In this document: one piece after another, positions 16,724 to 24,980 of the stretch | Layout of the letters: each line of letters begins with the position of its first letter | How positions within the stretch are numbered: the first letter of the stretch is position 1 | Source of the DNA: DASZVN01 sp035547055 | GTDB lineage: Bacteria; Pseudomonadota; Alphaproteobacteria; Rhizobiales; Methylopilaceae | Direction: 5' to 3' | Length of the DNA: 63,065 bases | Assembly: GCA_035547055.1 (NCBI GenBank) | Contig: DASZVN010000076.1 | Location: forward strand, 1 to 63,065 | Position numbers and translations under genes: made by a program | Notes under the pieces: model-generated | Database searches by the model: none | The model's input: the letters and a program-made list of their open reading frames with translations, nothing else | Told to the model about the DNA's origin: nothing

Positions 16724-18107
16724 TCCCGCTCGCCTCGAGCGCGGCGGCAGCGCGCAGCACGAGCGCATCGGCGAGCACCGGGCCGACGATCTGCGCCCCG
16801 ACCGGCCGCCCGTCCCGCGTCGTGCCGCAAGGCAGCGTCAGCGCCGGCTGGCCGGTGAGGTTGAACGGATAGGTGAACGGCGTCCAATCGAGCCAGTTGT
16901 CGGCGTCGTAGCCCTCGGGCGACAGGCGACCGACCGGGAACGGCGCCACCGCCGTCGTTGGCGTCACCAAGAGGTCGTAGCCGCCGTGGAAGATCCGTGC
17001 CTCGCGGCAGATGCGGATCTGGAACTCGTAGGCTTCGAGAAACGCGTCGCGGGTGATCGCGCCGCCACGCCGCGCCATGGCGGCGAGGCCGGGATCGAGC
17101 TTCTCGCGCTGCGCGGCGTCGTAGCGGCGCAGGAGATGCGACATGCCGGTCTCGAAATAAACGCGGAACGCCGCGCGCGCGTCGGGTAGCGGCGCGGTCA
17201 CCTCCTCTACGGCCGCCCCGAGATCGGCGAGGCAATCGGCGACCGCAGCGACACGCCCCGCCACTTCCGGCTCGACGGCCGCGTGGCCGAAGGTCGGGCT
17301 GTAGGCGATCCTGAGGCCGCGAACCTCTGGCGCGATGACGGCATCCGCAAAGCGCTCGCCCGGCGGGGGCAGGGCATTCCAGTCGCGCAGATCCGGCCCC
17401 GAAAGGACGTCGAGGAGGAGAGCGCAGTCGCGCACGCTCGTCGTCAACGGGCCGGTATGGCCGAGCGTCCAGATCGCACTGGCCGGAAAGGCCGGGATGC
17501 GCCCGCGGGTCGCCTTCAGGCCGACCAGGCCGCAGAACGCCGCCGGGATCCGCACGGACCCCGCCGCATCGGTTCCGACCGCGGCCGCGACCATTCCGGC
17601 GGCGACCGCCGCCGCAGCGCCGCCGCTCGATCCGCCGGGGGTCAGAGCGGTGTCGTGCGGGTTGCGCGTGATGCCGGTAAGCCGGCCGTCGGTCACGCCC
17701 TTCCACCCGAACTCCGGCGTCGTGGTCTTGCCAACGATGAGCGCGCCGGCTTCCATCAGGCGGCAGACCGGGGGCGCATCGAAATCGCTCGGCTGCGTGG
17801 CGCTCGTGAGCGAGCCCGAGCGCGTCGGCCAGCGCGTCGTGCGCATATTGTCCTTGAGAGCCACCGGCACGCCGTCGAGCGGCCCGCGCGGCGCGCCGCC
17901 GGCCCACCGCGCCTCCGCCGCCCGTGCCTCGGCGAGAAGCTCTTCCTGCTCGGCGCGAACGACGAAGGCGTTCAGCGCCGGCTCGCACGCCTCGATCCGT
18001 CCCAGCGCCTCCTCGACCGCAGCGACTGGCGACGCCGTGCCGTCACGAAACGCCGCGACTAAGGCGACGACATCGCGGCGCGCGGCGGCCACGATCTTCT
18101 CCGCCAC
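16692..18107 (-). CDS. Amidase-signature family amidase
   Basis: A 471-residue serine amidase. The Ser-cisSer-Lys triad is in place: K85 (GVPVALKDN), S160 (GGSSGGAAAAV) and S184 (GSVRIPAAFCG). It starts at GTG 18107, five bases after the stop of the ABC ATPase gene, so it is the last gene of the transporter unit. It could release ammonia from an imported amide, or take the place of the missing deformylase in N-formylmaleamate breakdown; neither can be decided from sequence. Its 3-prime end overlaps lysR by 32 bp in convergent orientation, which is unusual and could cause mutual interference. Confidence 0.85.
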   Translation of the reverse strand: MAEKIVAAARRDVVALVAAFRDGTASPVAAVEEALGRIEACEPALNAFVVRAEQEELLAEARAAEARWAGGAPRGPLDGVPVALKDNMRTTRWPTRSGSLTSATQPSDFDAPPVCRLMEAGALIVGKTTTPEFGWKGVTDGRLTGITRNPHDTALTPGGSSGGAAAAVAAGMVAAAVGTDAAGSVRIPAAFCGLVGLKATRGRIPAFPASAIWTLGHTGPLTTSVRDCALLLDVLSGPDLRDWNALPPPGERFADAVIAPEVRGLRIAYSPTFGHAAVEPEVAGRVAAVADCLADLGAAVEEVTAPLPDARAAFRVYFETGMSHLLRRYDAAQREKLDPGLAAMARRGGAITRDAFLEAYEFQIRICREARIFHGGYDLLVTPTTAVAPFPVGRLSPEGYDADNWLDWTPFTYPFNLTGQPALTLPCGTTRDGRPVGAQIVGPVLADALVLRAAAALEASGINAAPATASR

Positions 18108-18112
18108 GGCGG

Positions 18113-18877
18113 TCAGAGAACCTTGGAGAGAAAGGAGCGGACCCGTTCGTCGCAGGCGGAGCCGAAGAACTCGCCGGGCGTGCCAACGGCCGCTACCGTG
18201 CCGGCCATCATGAAGACGATGCGATCGGCGACGCTGCGGGCAAAGCCCATCTCGTGCGTCACCACCACCATCGTGATGCCGGTGTGGGCGAGTTCCTTCA
18301 TGACGTCGAGCACCTCCTTGACCATCTCTGGATCGAGCGCCGAGGTGGCCTCATCGAACAGCATGATCTTGGGTTCCATCGCCAGCGCCCGGGCGATGGC
18401 GACGCGCTGCTGCTGGCCGCCCGAGAGCTGGCCGGGGTGCTTGTCGATCTGGTCGCGGATGCCGACGCGCTCGAGGAGCTGCTCAGCCCGCGCATCGGCC
18501 TCCTCGCGCTTCAGCTTGCCTGTCGAGACCGGGCCGAGCATCAGGTTGCGGCGCACCGTCATGTGCGGAAAGAGGTTGAACGACTGGAACACCATGCCGA
18601 CTTCGCGCCGCAGACGCCGCAGCTCCCCGCGGGTATTCGGCAAGGCAATGCCGTTCACCACAAGCGACCCGGTATCGAACGGCTCGAGCCCGTTGAACAT
18701 CTTCAGCAGGGTCGACTTGCCGCCGCCCGATGGCCCGATGACGCAGACGACCTCCCCCGGCGAGACTGCCAGGGAGACGTCGCTCAACGCCGTGAAGCTT
18801 CCGTAGCGCTTGGTGAGCCCGCGGCACTCGATGGCCGGACGGGTCGCGCCGCGGTCGGTTGGCTCCTCAACTCGCAT
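18113..18877 (-). CDS. Polar amino-acid-type ABC transporter ATP-binding protein (GlnQ/HisP-like)
   Basis: The ATPase of a PAAT-family importer, 254 residues. Walker A is GPSGGGKST, the Q-loop VFQSFNLFPHM, the signature LSGGQQQRV, Walker B IMLFDEATSALDPEM and the switch His VTHEMGFARSVADR. The FNLFPHMTV and VTHEMGFA strings are hallmarks of the glutamine/histidine ATPases. A 25-residue leader precedes the ABC domain. It follows the second permease by 12 bp and is followed at once by the amidase gene. Motifs are all intact. Confidence 0.92.
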   Translation of the reverse strand: MRVEEPTDRGATRPAIECRGLTKRYGSFTALSDVSLAVSPGEVVCVIGPSGGGKSTLLKMFNGLEPFDTGSLVVNGIALPNTRGELRRLRREVGMVFQSFNLFPHMTVRRNLMLGPVSTGKLKREEADARAEQLLERVGIRDQIDKHPGQLSGGQQQRVAIARALAMEPKIMLFDEATSALDPEMVKEVLDVMKELAHTGITMVVVTHEMGFARSVADRIVFMMAGTVAAVGTPGEFFGSACDERVRSFLSKVL

Positions 18878-18889
18878 CGATCGCTTGTC

Positions 18890-19552
18890 CTACGTCCGCT
18901 GTGCCACGAACCGGGCATCGAGCCGGCGCGCGGCCAAGCTCGTCGGAAAGATGATGATGAAATAGACGATGCCGATGACCGTGAAGAACTCGAAGTAGCG
19001 GAACGAGTTCTCGCTGAGAATGGAGGCCTCGTAGACCAGCTCGCTGACCCCGATCGCCGAGAGCAGGCCCGACATCTTGACCAGGTCTGCCACCACCAGG
19101 ATGAACGCCGGGATCATGAGGCGCAGCGCCTGAGGAAGAATGACGCTGTACCAGATCCGGAATTCCGAGAGGCCAAGCGACTTCGCCGCCTGGATCTGGC
19201 CGAGCGGGACGGCCTCGATGCCGGCGCGGAACACCTCCGCCAGCACCGCGCCCGCGAACAGCGACAGGGCCACGATGCCCGACCCCGTGGGGGACAGCGA
19301 CAGGTCGAAGGCAAAGGGGAAGCAATAGTAGATCCAGAAGATGGTGACCATCTCCGGCAGCGTCCGGAATAGCTCGACATAGCCCGTGCTGATCCACGAC
19401 AGCAGCCCCCCGCCGAGGAGCCGGCCGAAGCACGCGACAAGGCCGATAATGGTGCCGACGATGAGCGAGGAGATCGTCAGCATCACCGTCCATTCCGCAC
19501 CGTGAAGGAGCAGCGGCAGGTTTTTCAGGACGATGCTGAAATCGAGGTTCAT
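18890..19552 (-). CDS. PAAT-family ABC transporter permease
   Basis: A 220-residue membrane subunit of the HisM/GlnP type. It begins with a short periplasmic segment and about five helices. STGYVELFRTLP (residues 55-66) is the typical permease motif of this family, and the EAA loop is seen in EAVPLGQIQAAKSLGLS (around 122-138). It begins one base after the stop codon of the sister permease, so the two are translated together and probably form a heterodimer. No unusual features. Confidence 0.9.
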   Translation of the reverse strand: MNLDFSIVLKNLPLLLHGAEWTVMLTISSLIVGTIIGLVACFGRLLGGGLLSWISTGYVELFRTLPEMVTIFWIYYCFPFAFDLSLSPTGSGIVALSLFAGAVLAEVFRAGIEAVPLGQIQAAKSLGLSEFRIWYSVILPQALRLMIPAFILVVADLVKMSGLLSAIGVSELVYEASILSENSFRYFEFFTVIGIVYFIIIFPTSLAARRLDARFVAQRT

Positions 19553-19553
19553 G

Positions 19554-20396
19554 CTAGCGCCCAGGCGCGGCCGTGCGCCGCTCCAGCCGCCGCGTCACGG
19601 CGCCGAGCGCGCCGCCGAGGACGACGTAGACGAGGCCGACGAAGGAAATGACCTCGATCGGCTTGAACGAGTAGTCGCTGATCCGCGCCGCGGTCGACAT
19701 CAACTCGCCCACCGAGAGCACCGACAGGATGGCACTGACCTTGATGAAGGAGATGAAGACGTTGGCCAGGGCCGGCAGCACGATCTTGATCGCCTGCGGC
19801 AGGACGACGTGCCGCCACTTGGTCCAGGACGACAGGCCGACGGCGTCGGCCGCATGCCACTGGCCGAGCGGAACCGCGGCGATGCCGGTGCGGGCGATGT
19901 CGGTGAGATAGGCGCTCGACTGCAGCGACATGGCGATGATGCCGCTCACCGGCGCGCTGGTCGAAATGCCGAGCAGCGGCGGCAGGCCGAAATGCACCCA
20001 GAACAGCAGAACGATGATCGGCACGTTCCGCCAGATCTCGACATAGGTCGAGATTGCCCAGTGCAGTGGCGTCGAGCGGACCTGAAGAAGGATCGCCAGT
20101 ACGAGGCCCAGCAGCGAGCCGACGGCGACCGAGACCGCGGTGACCTCGACGGTGGTAGCGGCGCCCCGAAGGAGCGCGGCGCGGTATTCCCAGATGACGC
20201 TGAAATCGAGAGAGCCGATGAAGCTCCATTTGATCATGGAGCCGATCAGGCCGAGAACAACAAGGCCACCGACGGTCGAGACGATGGTCCTCGTGAAATG
20301 CTGCCCGCGCAGGGACCGCAACGCCCCCGCGGATCGCGATGTGGTCGGCGCCGCCCCTGCGATCGTAGCCGCCGGCGCGGCGCCCGGCACGTTCAT
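19554..20396 (-). CDS. PAAT-family ABC transporter permease
   Basis: A second HisQ/GlnP-type permease, 280 residues if started at ATG 20396, whose ATGA overlaps the receptor stop. An alternative start at 20411 would overlap the receptor by 19 bp. An Ala/Ser-rich cytoplasmic leader of about 45 residues is longer than usual. Motifs include STYVEIWRNVPIIVLLFW (residues 155-172) and the EAA loop AVPLGQWHAADAVGLS. It pairs with the next permease gene to form the channel. Confidence 0.9.
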   Translation of the reverse strand: MNVPGAAPAATIAGAAPTTSRSAGALRSLRGQHFTRTIVSTVGGLVVLGLIGSMIKWSFIGSLDFSVIWEYRAALLRGAATTVEVTAVSVAVGSLLGLVLAILLQVRSTPLHWAISTYVEIWRNVPIIVLLFWVHFGLPPLLGISTSAPVSGIIAMSLQSSAYLTDIARTGIAAVPLGQWHAADAVGLSSWTKWRHVVLPQAIKIVLPALANVFISFIKVSAILSVLSVGELMSTAARISDYSFKPIEVISFVGLVYVVLGGALGAVTRRLERRTAAPGR

Positions 20397-21178
20397 TTGG
20401 CCGTCAGCCATTTCGCCTTGAGCACCTTCGCCTCGTCCGAGCTTTCGAACTGGTGCAGCCAGATGCCGACATATTGCTGCAGATGGTACTCGCCCAGCGG
20501 CACCATCCAGGCGGCCTCGGTCGGAAACAGCGGTTCCTTGTTGAGCTTGCGCAGCTTGACGTTGGGATTCTTGGCAATGAATTGCATCGTCGGCGCGAGC
20601 GCGGTGAACGCGGCATCGGCGCGGTGGCTGGCGACTTCGAGCAGCGGGGTCGCGTGGCGATCGGTCACGAGGACCTTCACCGTCGCCTTCGGAAACAGCT
20701 TCTTGGCCTGGTTCTCCTCGGCCGCACCTGCGATGACGGCAATGGTCTTGCCGGGCTGATTGAGGTCCGCGATCGAGGCCATCGGGTCATCAGATCGCAC
20801 GAAGGCGGCCTGCGAATTGGACGAGATCGGGTCGGTGAACAGGACCTGCAAAGCCCGCGCCGGGGTTACGAAGGTCTCAGCGATCGACATGTCGCACTTG
20901 CCGGCCTTGAGCAACTCGACGATCGTGCTCCAGCTCGCATCCACCGGAGTCAGCTTCACGCCGAGCGATGCGGCGAGGTTGCCGGCCATCGAATAGAAGT
21001 ACCCGGTCCACTCGTTGGTCTTCGGGTCCTTGCTGTTCATCGGCGCCGACTCGGCGACGCAGACCCGCAGGGCGCCGTTGCTCTTGATCCTGACCAAGGC
21101 GTCATCGGCCGCGGAGGACGGCGTCGCCGCGAATGCAACAAACGCCGCGCAGATTCCCAATGCCAACAGCTTGTGCAT
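20393..21178 (-). CDS. PAAT-family ABC substrate-binding protein
   Basis: The periplasmic receptor of the importer, 261 residues. A Sec signal peptide (MHKLLALGICAAFVAFAATP, cleavage after SSA near residue 23) is followed by the SBP_bac_3 fold: LRVCVAESAPMNSKDPKTNE in place of the usual substrate-facing start, and a second-lobe motif GKTIAVIAGAAEENQ. GGGGGAGTTCGAG upstream of ATG 21178 supports the start; a longer frame lacks a signal peptide at its end. First gene of the receptor-permease-permease-ATPase-amidase unit. The ligand may be a heterocyclic or amide compound linked to the nicX pathway rather than an amino acid, by context only. Confidence 0.88.
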   Translation of the reverse strand: MHKLLALGICAAFVAFAATPSSAADDALVRIKSNGALRVCVAESAPMNSKDPKTNEWTGYFYSMAGNLAASLGVKLTPVDASWSTIVELLKAGKCDMSIAETFVTPARALQVLFTDPISSNSQAAFVRSDDPMASIADLNQPGKTIAVIAGAAEENQAKKLFPKATVKVLVTDRHATPLLEVASHRADAAFTALAPTMQFIAKNPNVKLRKLNKEPLFPTEAAWMVPLGEYHLQQYVGIWLHQFESSDEAKVLKAKWLTAK

Positions 21179-21228
21179 GATCTCGAACTCCCCCGGATAC
21201 GACGCTATCGCAGCCGTCGACGTGGCAG

Positions 21229-21243
21229 GAGTTTCGAAAACTC
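21229..21243. promoter_or_regulatory. Palindrome upstream of the PAAT transporter unit
   Basis: GAGTTT and AAACTC around CGA give a perfect 6-bp dyad, 51 bp upstream of the receptor start. It is a candidate operator for the LysR protein or another regulator. Support is symmetry and position only. Confidence 0.35.
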
Positions 21244-21492
21244 GCGCAAGCGGAACAATCGACAAATTGCCATGAATTGACAAGGTAGGCTTTTCAATCG
21301 CTGCCCACAGGCAGTGGCAGCCCGTCCGCGGAATGAGCCCCGGTCAAGACCATTGTCCTCGTCCGCGACGCCTAGACGAATAGCTCGAGTTGGAGCACGG
21401 TTGAGTCCAACGCCCGCCGGGCACGCCAAGCCAGCGGCGACTTTCGCCTCTTGAAGCCCCGAAGTAGGTCGAGTTGGCGTCGCTGTGCCCGC

Positions 21493-21930
21493 TGGCCGTT
21501 GATGCCCCACGACATCGACGACGTTGTCCAGCTCAAACGCGGTGCCGACGCTCCCCATCGCGACTGGAGAAGATTTCCACGGCTTCCGCGAGCGCGTCGA
21601 GCGCCGTGCCGTCGCCGTGCTGCAGCCCGACATCCGCTGCTTCGGCGGCCGCAGCGAGGCCCTGAAGGTCCATACTATCGGCGAGGCTACCGGGCTTTCG
21701 ACGTTCCCGCATTCCAGCGCCGGCCTGCCATTGGGCCAGCGTTTTCCATTTCGCGCTGCCGGAGCGCAACCGGCCGAATACTGGCTCGGCTCCGATCACG
21801 GATCCCGGAGTCCCAGTTCCGGTATACAGCTACGTCAAGCCCTCGATGCGTTCGGGTTCGGCATCGCCATCCGCGAGGACCAACTTGCGGTCGTAGCGCG
21901 ACGGCACCGAGCAGCCCTTCCCGGACCCGC
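21493..21930 (+). pseudogene. Decayed enolase-superfamily (mandelate racemase/muconate-lactonizing type) gene, C-terminal part
   Basis: Three reading frames used in turn give a recognisable C-terminal barrel of this superfamily. First WPLMPHDIDDVVQLKRGAD (from 21493), then after a shift near 21555 LPIATGEDFHGFRERVERR, AVAVLQPDIRCFGG, SEALKVHTIGEATGLSTFPHS and PAEYW (to about 21790), then DPGVPVPVYSYVKPS, and a last shift near 21840 to DAFGFGIAIREDQLA. At least three frameshifts and no N-terminal domain show it is dead. The 880-bp stretch between the transporter and the tRNA holds only this remnant. Superfamily assignment is good; the former substrate is unknown. Confidence 0.75.
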
Positions 21931-22032
21931 CGGCGACAGTAGAGCAGACCTGACCGCGTAGATAACCCGCGCTAACATCCCGGCGGTGTCTGTCGCGAGG
22001 GAACTAAGGCGTTGACTTTGCGGGAGATCCAG

Positions 22033-22057
22033 TCCTTCCAGTCGCTTACCGGAAGGA
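22033..22057 (-). terminator. Hairpin directly after tRNA-Ala
   Basis: TCCTTCC and GGAAGGA form a perfect 7-bp stem with an 11-base loop, starting one base past the CCA end of the tRNA. No U-tract follows on the minus strand, so it may be a processing signal or a weak terminator rather than a standard Rho-independent one. Confidence 0.4.
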
Positions 22058-22133
22058 TGGTGGAGCCGAGGGGATTCGAACCCCTGACCTCTGCAGTGCG
22101 ATTGCAGCGCTCTCCCAACTGAGCTACGGCCCC
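22058..22133 (-). tRNA. tRNA-Ala (anticodon CGC)
   Basis: A complete 76-nt tRNA with an encoded CCA end. The acceptor stem pairs GGGGCCG with CGGCTCC and includes the G3-U70 wobble pair that identifies alanine tRNAs. The anticodon stem CTGCA/TGCAG encloses loop ATCGCAC, so the anticodon is CGC and reads GCG, a frequent codon in this GC-rich genome. The T-arm holds GGTTCGAATCC. It lies between the enolase-superfamily remnant and the VOC-priA genes. Confidence 0.95.
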
Positions 22134-22301
22134 CGAGGGTGCGCCATCTATTGCGGCGTCTCTCGCCTTGTCAAGGAAGCCGCGGATGAGCGGCGCGGGC
22201 GTTTCGGCGCGTTCGCCGCCATCCCCTCGCGTTCCCGTTTTGATCTGGTATCATTGCCGGCCCGCGCCCGCCCGGGGGACGCGCACCACAGGGAGATGGG
22301 G

Positions 22302-22691
22302 ATGAGCCTCGACCATATCGGCCTCGGCGTCGGCGACTATGCCCGCGCCAAGGCGTTCTTCAGCGCCGCGCTGGCCCCGCTCGGCATCGGCGTGATCGTC
22401 GAGTTCGGCGGCGACAAGCCGGGCGATCCGGCGGCCGCCGGTCTCGGCCGCGACGGGCGCCCCGATTTCTGGATTTCGGGCCAGGGCGCCAACCGGCCGC
22501 CGCTCCATGTCGCCTTCACCGCCCGGAGCCGCCCCGAGGTCGACGCGTTCCATGCCGCAGCGCTCAAGGCCGGCGCCCGCGACAACGGCGGGCCGGGCCT
22601 CCGGCCGCACTACCATCCGAACTACTATGCCGCCTTCGTCCACGACGCCGACGGCAACAACATCGAGGCGGTCTGCCACAGCCCGGCATGA
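22302..22691 (+). CDS. VOC (glyoxalase/bleomycin-resistance fold) family protein
   Basis: A 129-residue vicinal-oxygen-chelate protein, one pair of beta-alpha-beta-beta-beta modules. It opens with the typical LDHIGLGVGDYARAKAFF and ends with the second module YYAAFVHDADGNNIEAVC, where His, Tyr and Glu are possible metal ligands. ATG 22302 was chosen because AGGGAG lies six bases upstream; the in-frame ATG at 22296 touches that site. Its stop overlaps priA (ATGA). Substrate unknown; many relatives are stand-alone proteins with no assigned reaction. Confidence 0.85.
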   Translation: MSLDHIGLGVGDYARAKAFFSAALAPLGIGVIVEFGGDKPGDPAAAGLGRDGRPDFWISGQGANRPPLHVAFTARSRPEVDAFHAAALKAGARDNGGPGLRPHYHPNYYAAFVHDADGNNIEAVCHSPA

Positions 22692-24916
22692 GCGAGGCGG
22701 AACTCTTCGACGGCGATGCCGGGCCGGCGGGCGCGACGGCGCGGGTGCGGCGGGTGGAGGTGCTGCTGCCGGTCGCGCTCGACCGCAGCTTCACCTACGC
22801 GCTACCGCGGGGGCTCGACGCCCAGCCCGGCGCGCTGGTGCGGGTGCCGCTCGGCGGCCGCGACGCCTTCGGCGTGGTGTGGGACGGCGCCGGCGACGCG
22901 CTGCCCGCGGCGCGGCTGAAGCCGGTCGCGGCGGTCCTCGACCATCCGCCGCTGCCGGCGGAGCTCCGCACCTTCGTCGACTGGGTCGCGCGCTACACGC
23001 TGACGCCGCTCGGCCTCGTGCTGCGGATGGCGCTGCGCGGCACCGGGGAGGTCGGCTTCACCCCGCCGCCGCGGATCGGCGTCGCCGCAACCGGCATGTT
23101 GCCGCCGCGCATGACGGCGGCGCGGCAGCGGGTGCTCGATGCCGCCGGCCCGCCGGCACGCGGCTGGGCCAAGGGCGACCTCGCCCGCGCCGCCGGCGTG
23201 TCGCCGGGGGTGATCGAGGGCCTCCTCGCCGCGCGCGCGTTCACCGAGATCGCCCTCCCCGTCCCGCCGCCGCCCGGCAGCGGGCTCGATCCCGACCACG
23301 CCCCGCCGCGGCTGAACCGCGAGCAGGCCGAAGTGGCGCGTGCACTCGCGGCGGCGGTCTCGGAGGGCGGCTTCTCGACCCACCTCGTCGAGGGCGTGAC
23401 CGGCGCCGGCAAGACCGAGGTCTATCTCGAAGCGGTCGCCGCGGCTCTCCGCGCCCGCCGCCAGGTGCTGGTGCTGCTGCCCGAAATCGCGCTGACGAAG
23501 GCGGTGTTCGACCGCCTCGCGGCGCGTTTCGGCGCCGCGCCGGCGGAGTGGCATTCCGCGCTTTCGGCGCGCCAGCGGGCGCGCACCTGGGAGGCGGTGG
23601 CAAGCGGGGAGGCCAAGGTCGTCGTCGGCGCCCGCTCGGCATTGTTCCTGCCGTTTTCGGCGCTCGGCGCGATCGTGGTTGACGAGGAGCACGATGCCGG
23701 CTTCAAGCAGGAGGACATGCCGGTCTACCACGCCCGCGACATGGCGGTGGTCAGGGCGCGCTCGGCCGGCGTGCCGGCGATCCTGGTGTCGGCGACGCCC
23801 TCGCTGGAGAGCCGGATCAATGCCGAGGCCGGGCGCTACCGGCGCCACCTCCTGCCGCGCCGCCACGGCGGGCAGAGCCTGCCGGCGATCGAGATCGTCG
23901 ACCTCCTGAAGGCGCCGCCGCCGCGCGGGCGCTTCATCGCCCCGGCGCTCGAGGAGGCGACCCGGGCCGCGCTCGGCCGTGGCGAGCAGGCCCTGCTGTT
24001 CCTCAACCGCCGCGGCTATGCCCCGCTGACGCTCTGCCGCGCCTGCGGCCATCGCCTGCAATGCCCCAACTGCACCGCCTGGCTGGTCGAGCACCGGCTG
24101 CGCCGCGTCCTGGCCTGCCACCATTGCGGCCATGGCGAGCCGGTACCGGAGGCCTGCCCGCAATGCGGTGCGGTCGGCACGCTGACGCCGGTCGGCCCGG
24201 GCGTCGAGCGCATCGTCGACGAGGCGCGGGCGGTGTTCCCCGACGCACGGCTCGCGGTTCTGTCGAGCGATCTCACCACCGGGGCCGAGCGGCTCCGCGA
24301 GGAGCTCCACGGCATCGCCGAGCACCGGGTCGACCTCGTGGTCGGCACCCAGCTCGTCACCAAGGGGCACCATTTCCCCGACCTCACATTGGTCGGGGTG
24401 GTCGACGCCGATCTCGGCCTTTCGACAGCCGATCCACGCGCCGCCGAGCGCACCTTCCAGCTTCTCGACCAGGTCACCGGCCGCGCCGGCCGCGGCGCCC
24501 GGCCGGGCCGCGGCCTGGTGCAGACCTACGACGCGCAGCACCCGGTGATGCAGGCGCTCAAGGCCGGCCGGCGCGACGAATTCTACGCCGCCGAGGCCGA
24601 GGCCCGCGCCGACGCGGCGCTGCCGCCGTTCGGCCGCCTCGCCTCGATCGTCGTTTCCGCGCCGGAGCGGACCGAGGCCGAGAGCCACGCCCGCGCGCTG
24701 GCCCGGGCCTTCCCGGAGGCCGAGGGTATCCGCCTGCTCGGCCCGGCCGAGGCGCCGCTCGCCCTCCTCCGCGGCCGTCATCGCCAGCGCCTGATCGTGA
24801 AGGCGCCGCGGAACTGCGACCTCTCCGGCCTGATCCGCGCCTGGCTCGGCGCCGCCCCTGCGCCGCGCGGCGGGACCCTGGTCGCGATCGACGTCGACCC
24901 GATGAGCTTCCTCTGA
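22688..24916 (+). CDS. priA: Primosomal protein N' (replication restart helicase PriA)
   Basis: The superfamily 2 helicase that reloads the replisome at stalled forks, 742 residues. An N-terminal 3-prime-binding domain (VEVLLPVALDRSFTYALP, residues 20-37) leads to the helicase core: Walker A EGVTGAGKTEVY, the DEEH box VVDEEHDAGFKQED, and SATPSLES. Two zinc-binding groups are seen in CRACGHRLQCPNC and CHHCG...CPQCG around residues 450-500. The C-terminus has TQLVTKGHHFPDLTLVGV and the QVTGRAGRG motif VI. Overlaps the VOC gene by 4 bp. Length and motifs are normal; in many relatives an ATP synthase operon follows, which is not so here. Confidence 0.96.
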   Translation: MSEAELFDGDAGPAGATARVRRVEVLLPVALDRSFTYALPRGLDAQPGALVRVPLGGRDAFGVVWDGAGDALPAARLKPVAAVLDHPPLPAELRTFVDWVARYTLTPLGLVLRMALRGTGEVGFTPPPRIGVAATGMLPPRMTAARQRVLDAAGPPARGWAKGDLARAAGVSPGVIEGLLAARAFTEIALPVPPPPGSGLDPDHAPPRLNREQAEVARALAAAVSEGGFSTHLVEGVTGAGKTEVYLEAVAAALRARRQVLVLLPEIALTKAVFDRLAARFGAAPAEWHSALSARQRARTWEAVASGEAKVVVGARSALFLPFSALGAIVVDEEHDAGFKQEDMPVYHARDMAVVRARSAGVPAILVSATPSLESRINAEAGRYRRHLLPRRHGGQSLPAIEIVDLLKAPPPRGRFIAPALEEATRAALGRGEQALLFLNRRGYAPLTLCRACGHRLQCPNCTAWLVEHRLRRVLACHHCGHGEPVPEACPQCGAVGTLTPVGPGVERIVDEARAVFPDARLAVLSSDLTTGAERLREELHGIAEHRVDLVVGTQLVTKGHHFPDLTLVGVVDADLGLSTADPRAAERTFQLLDQVTGRAGRGARPGRGLVQTYDAQHPVMQALKAGRRDEFYAAEAEARADAALPPFGRLASIVVSAPERTEAESHARALARAFPEAEGIRLLGPAEAPLALLRGRHRQRLIVKAPRNCDLSGLIRAWLGAAPAPRGGTLVAIDVDPMSFL

Positions 24917-24980
24917 CCATGCGGTTGCGAACGGTCGCGCCCGGCCCCTAAACTGACCGGCGCCGCCCAAGGGAGCCGCC

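Noticed and set aside
22058..22133. tRNA-Ala as attachment site of an integrated island
   Set aside because: No integrase gene and no repeat of the tRNA 3-prime end were found within the window, though this could not be searched exhaustively.
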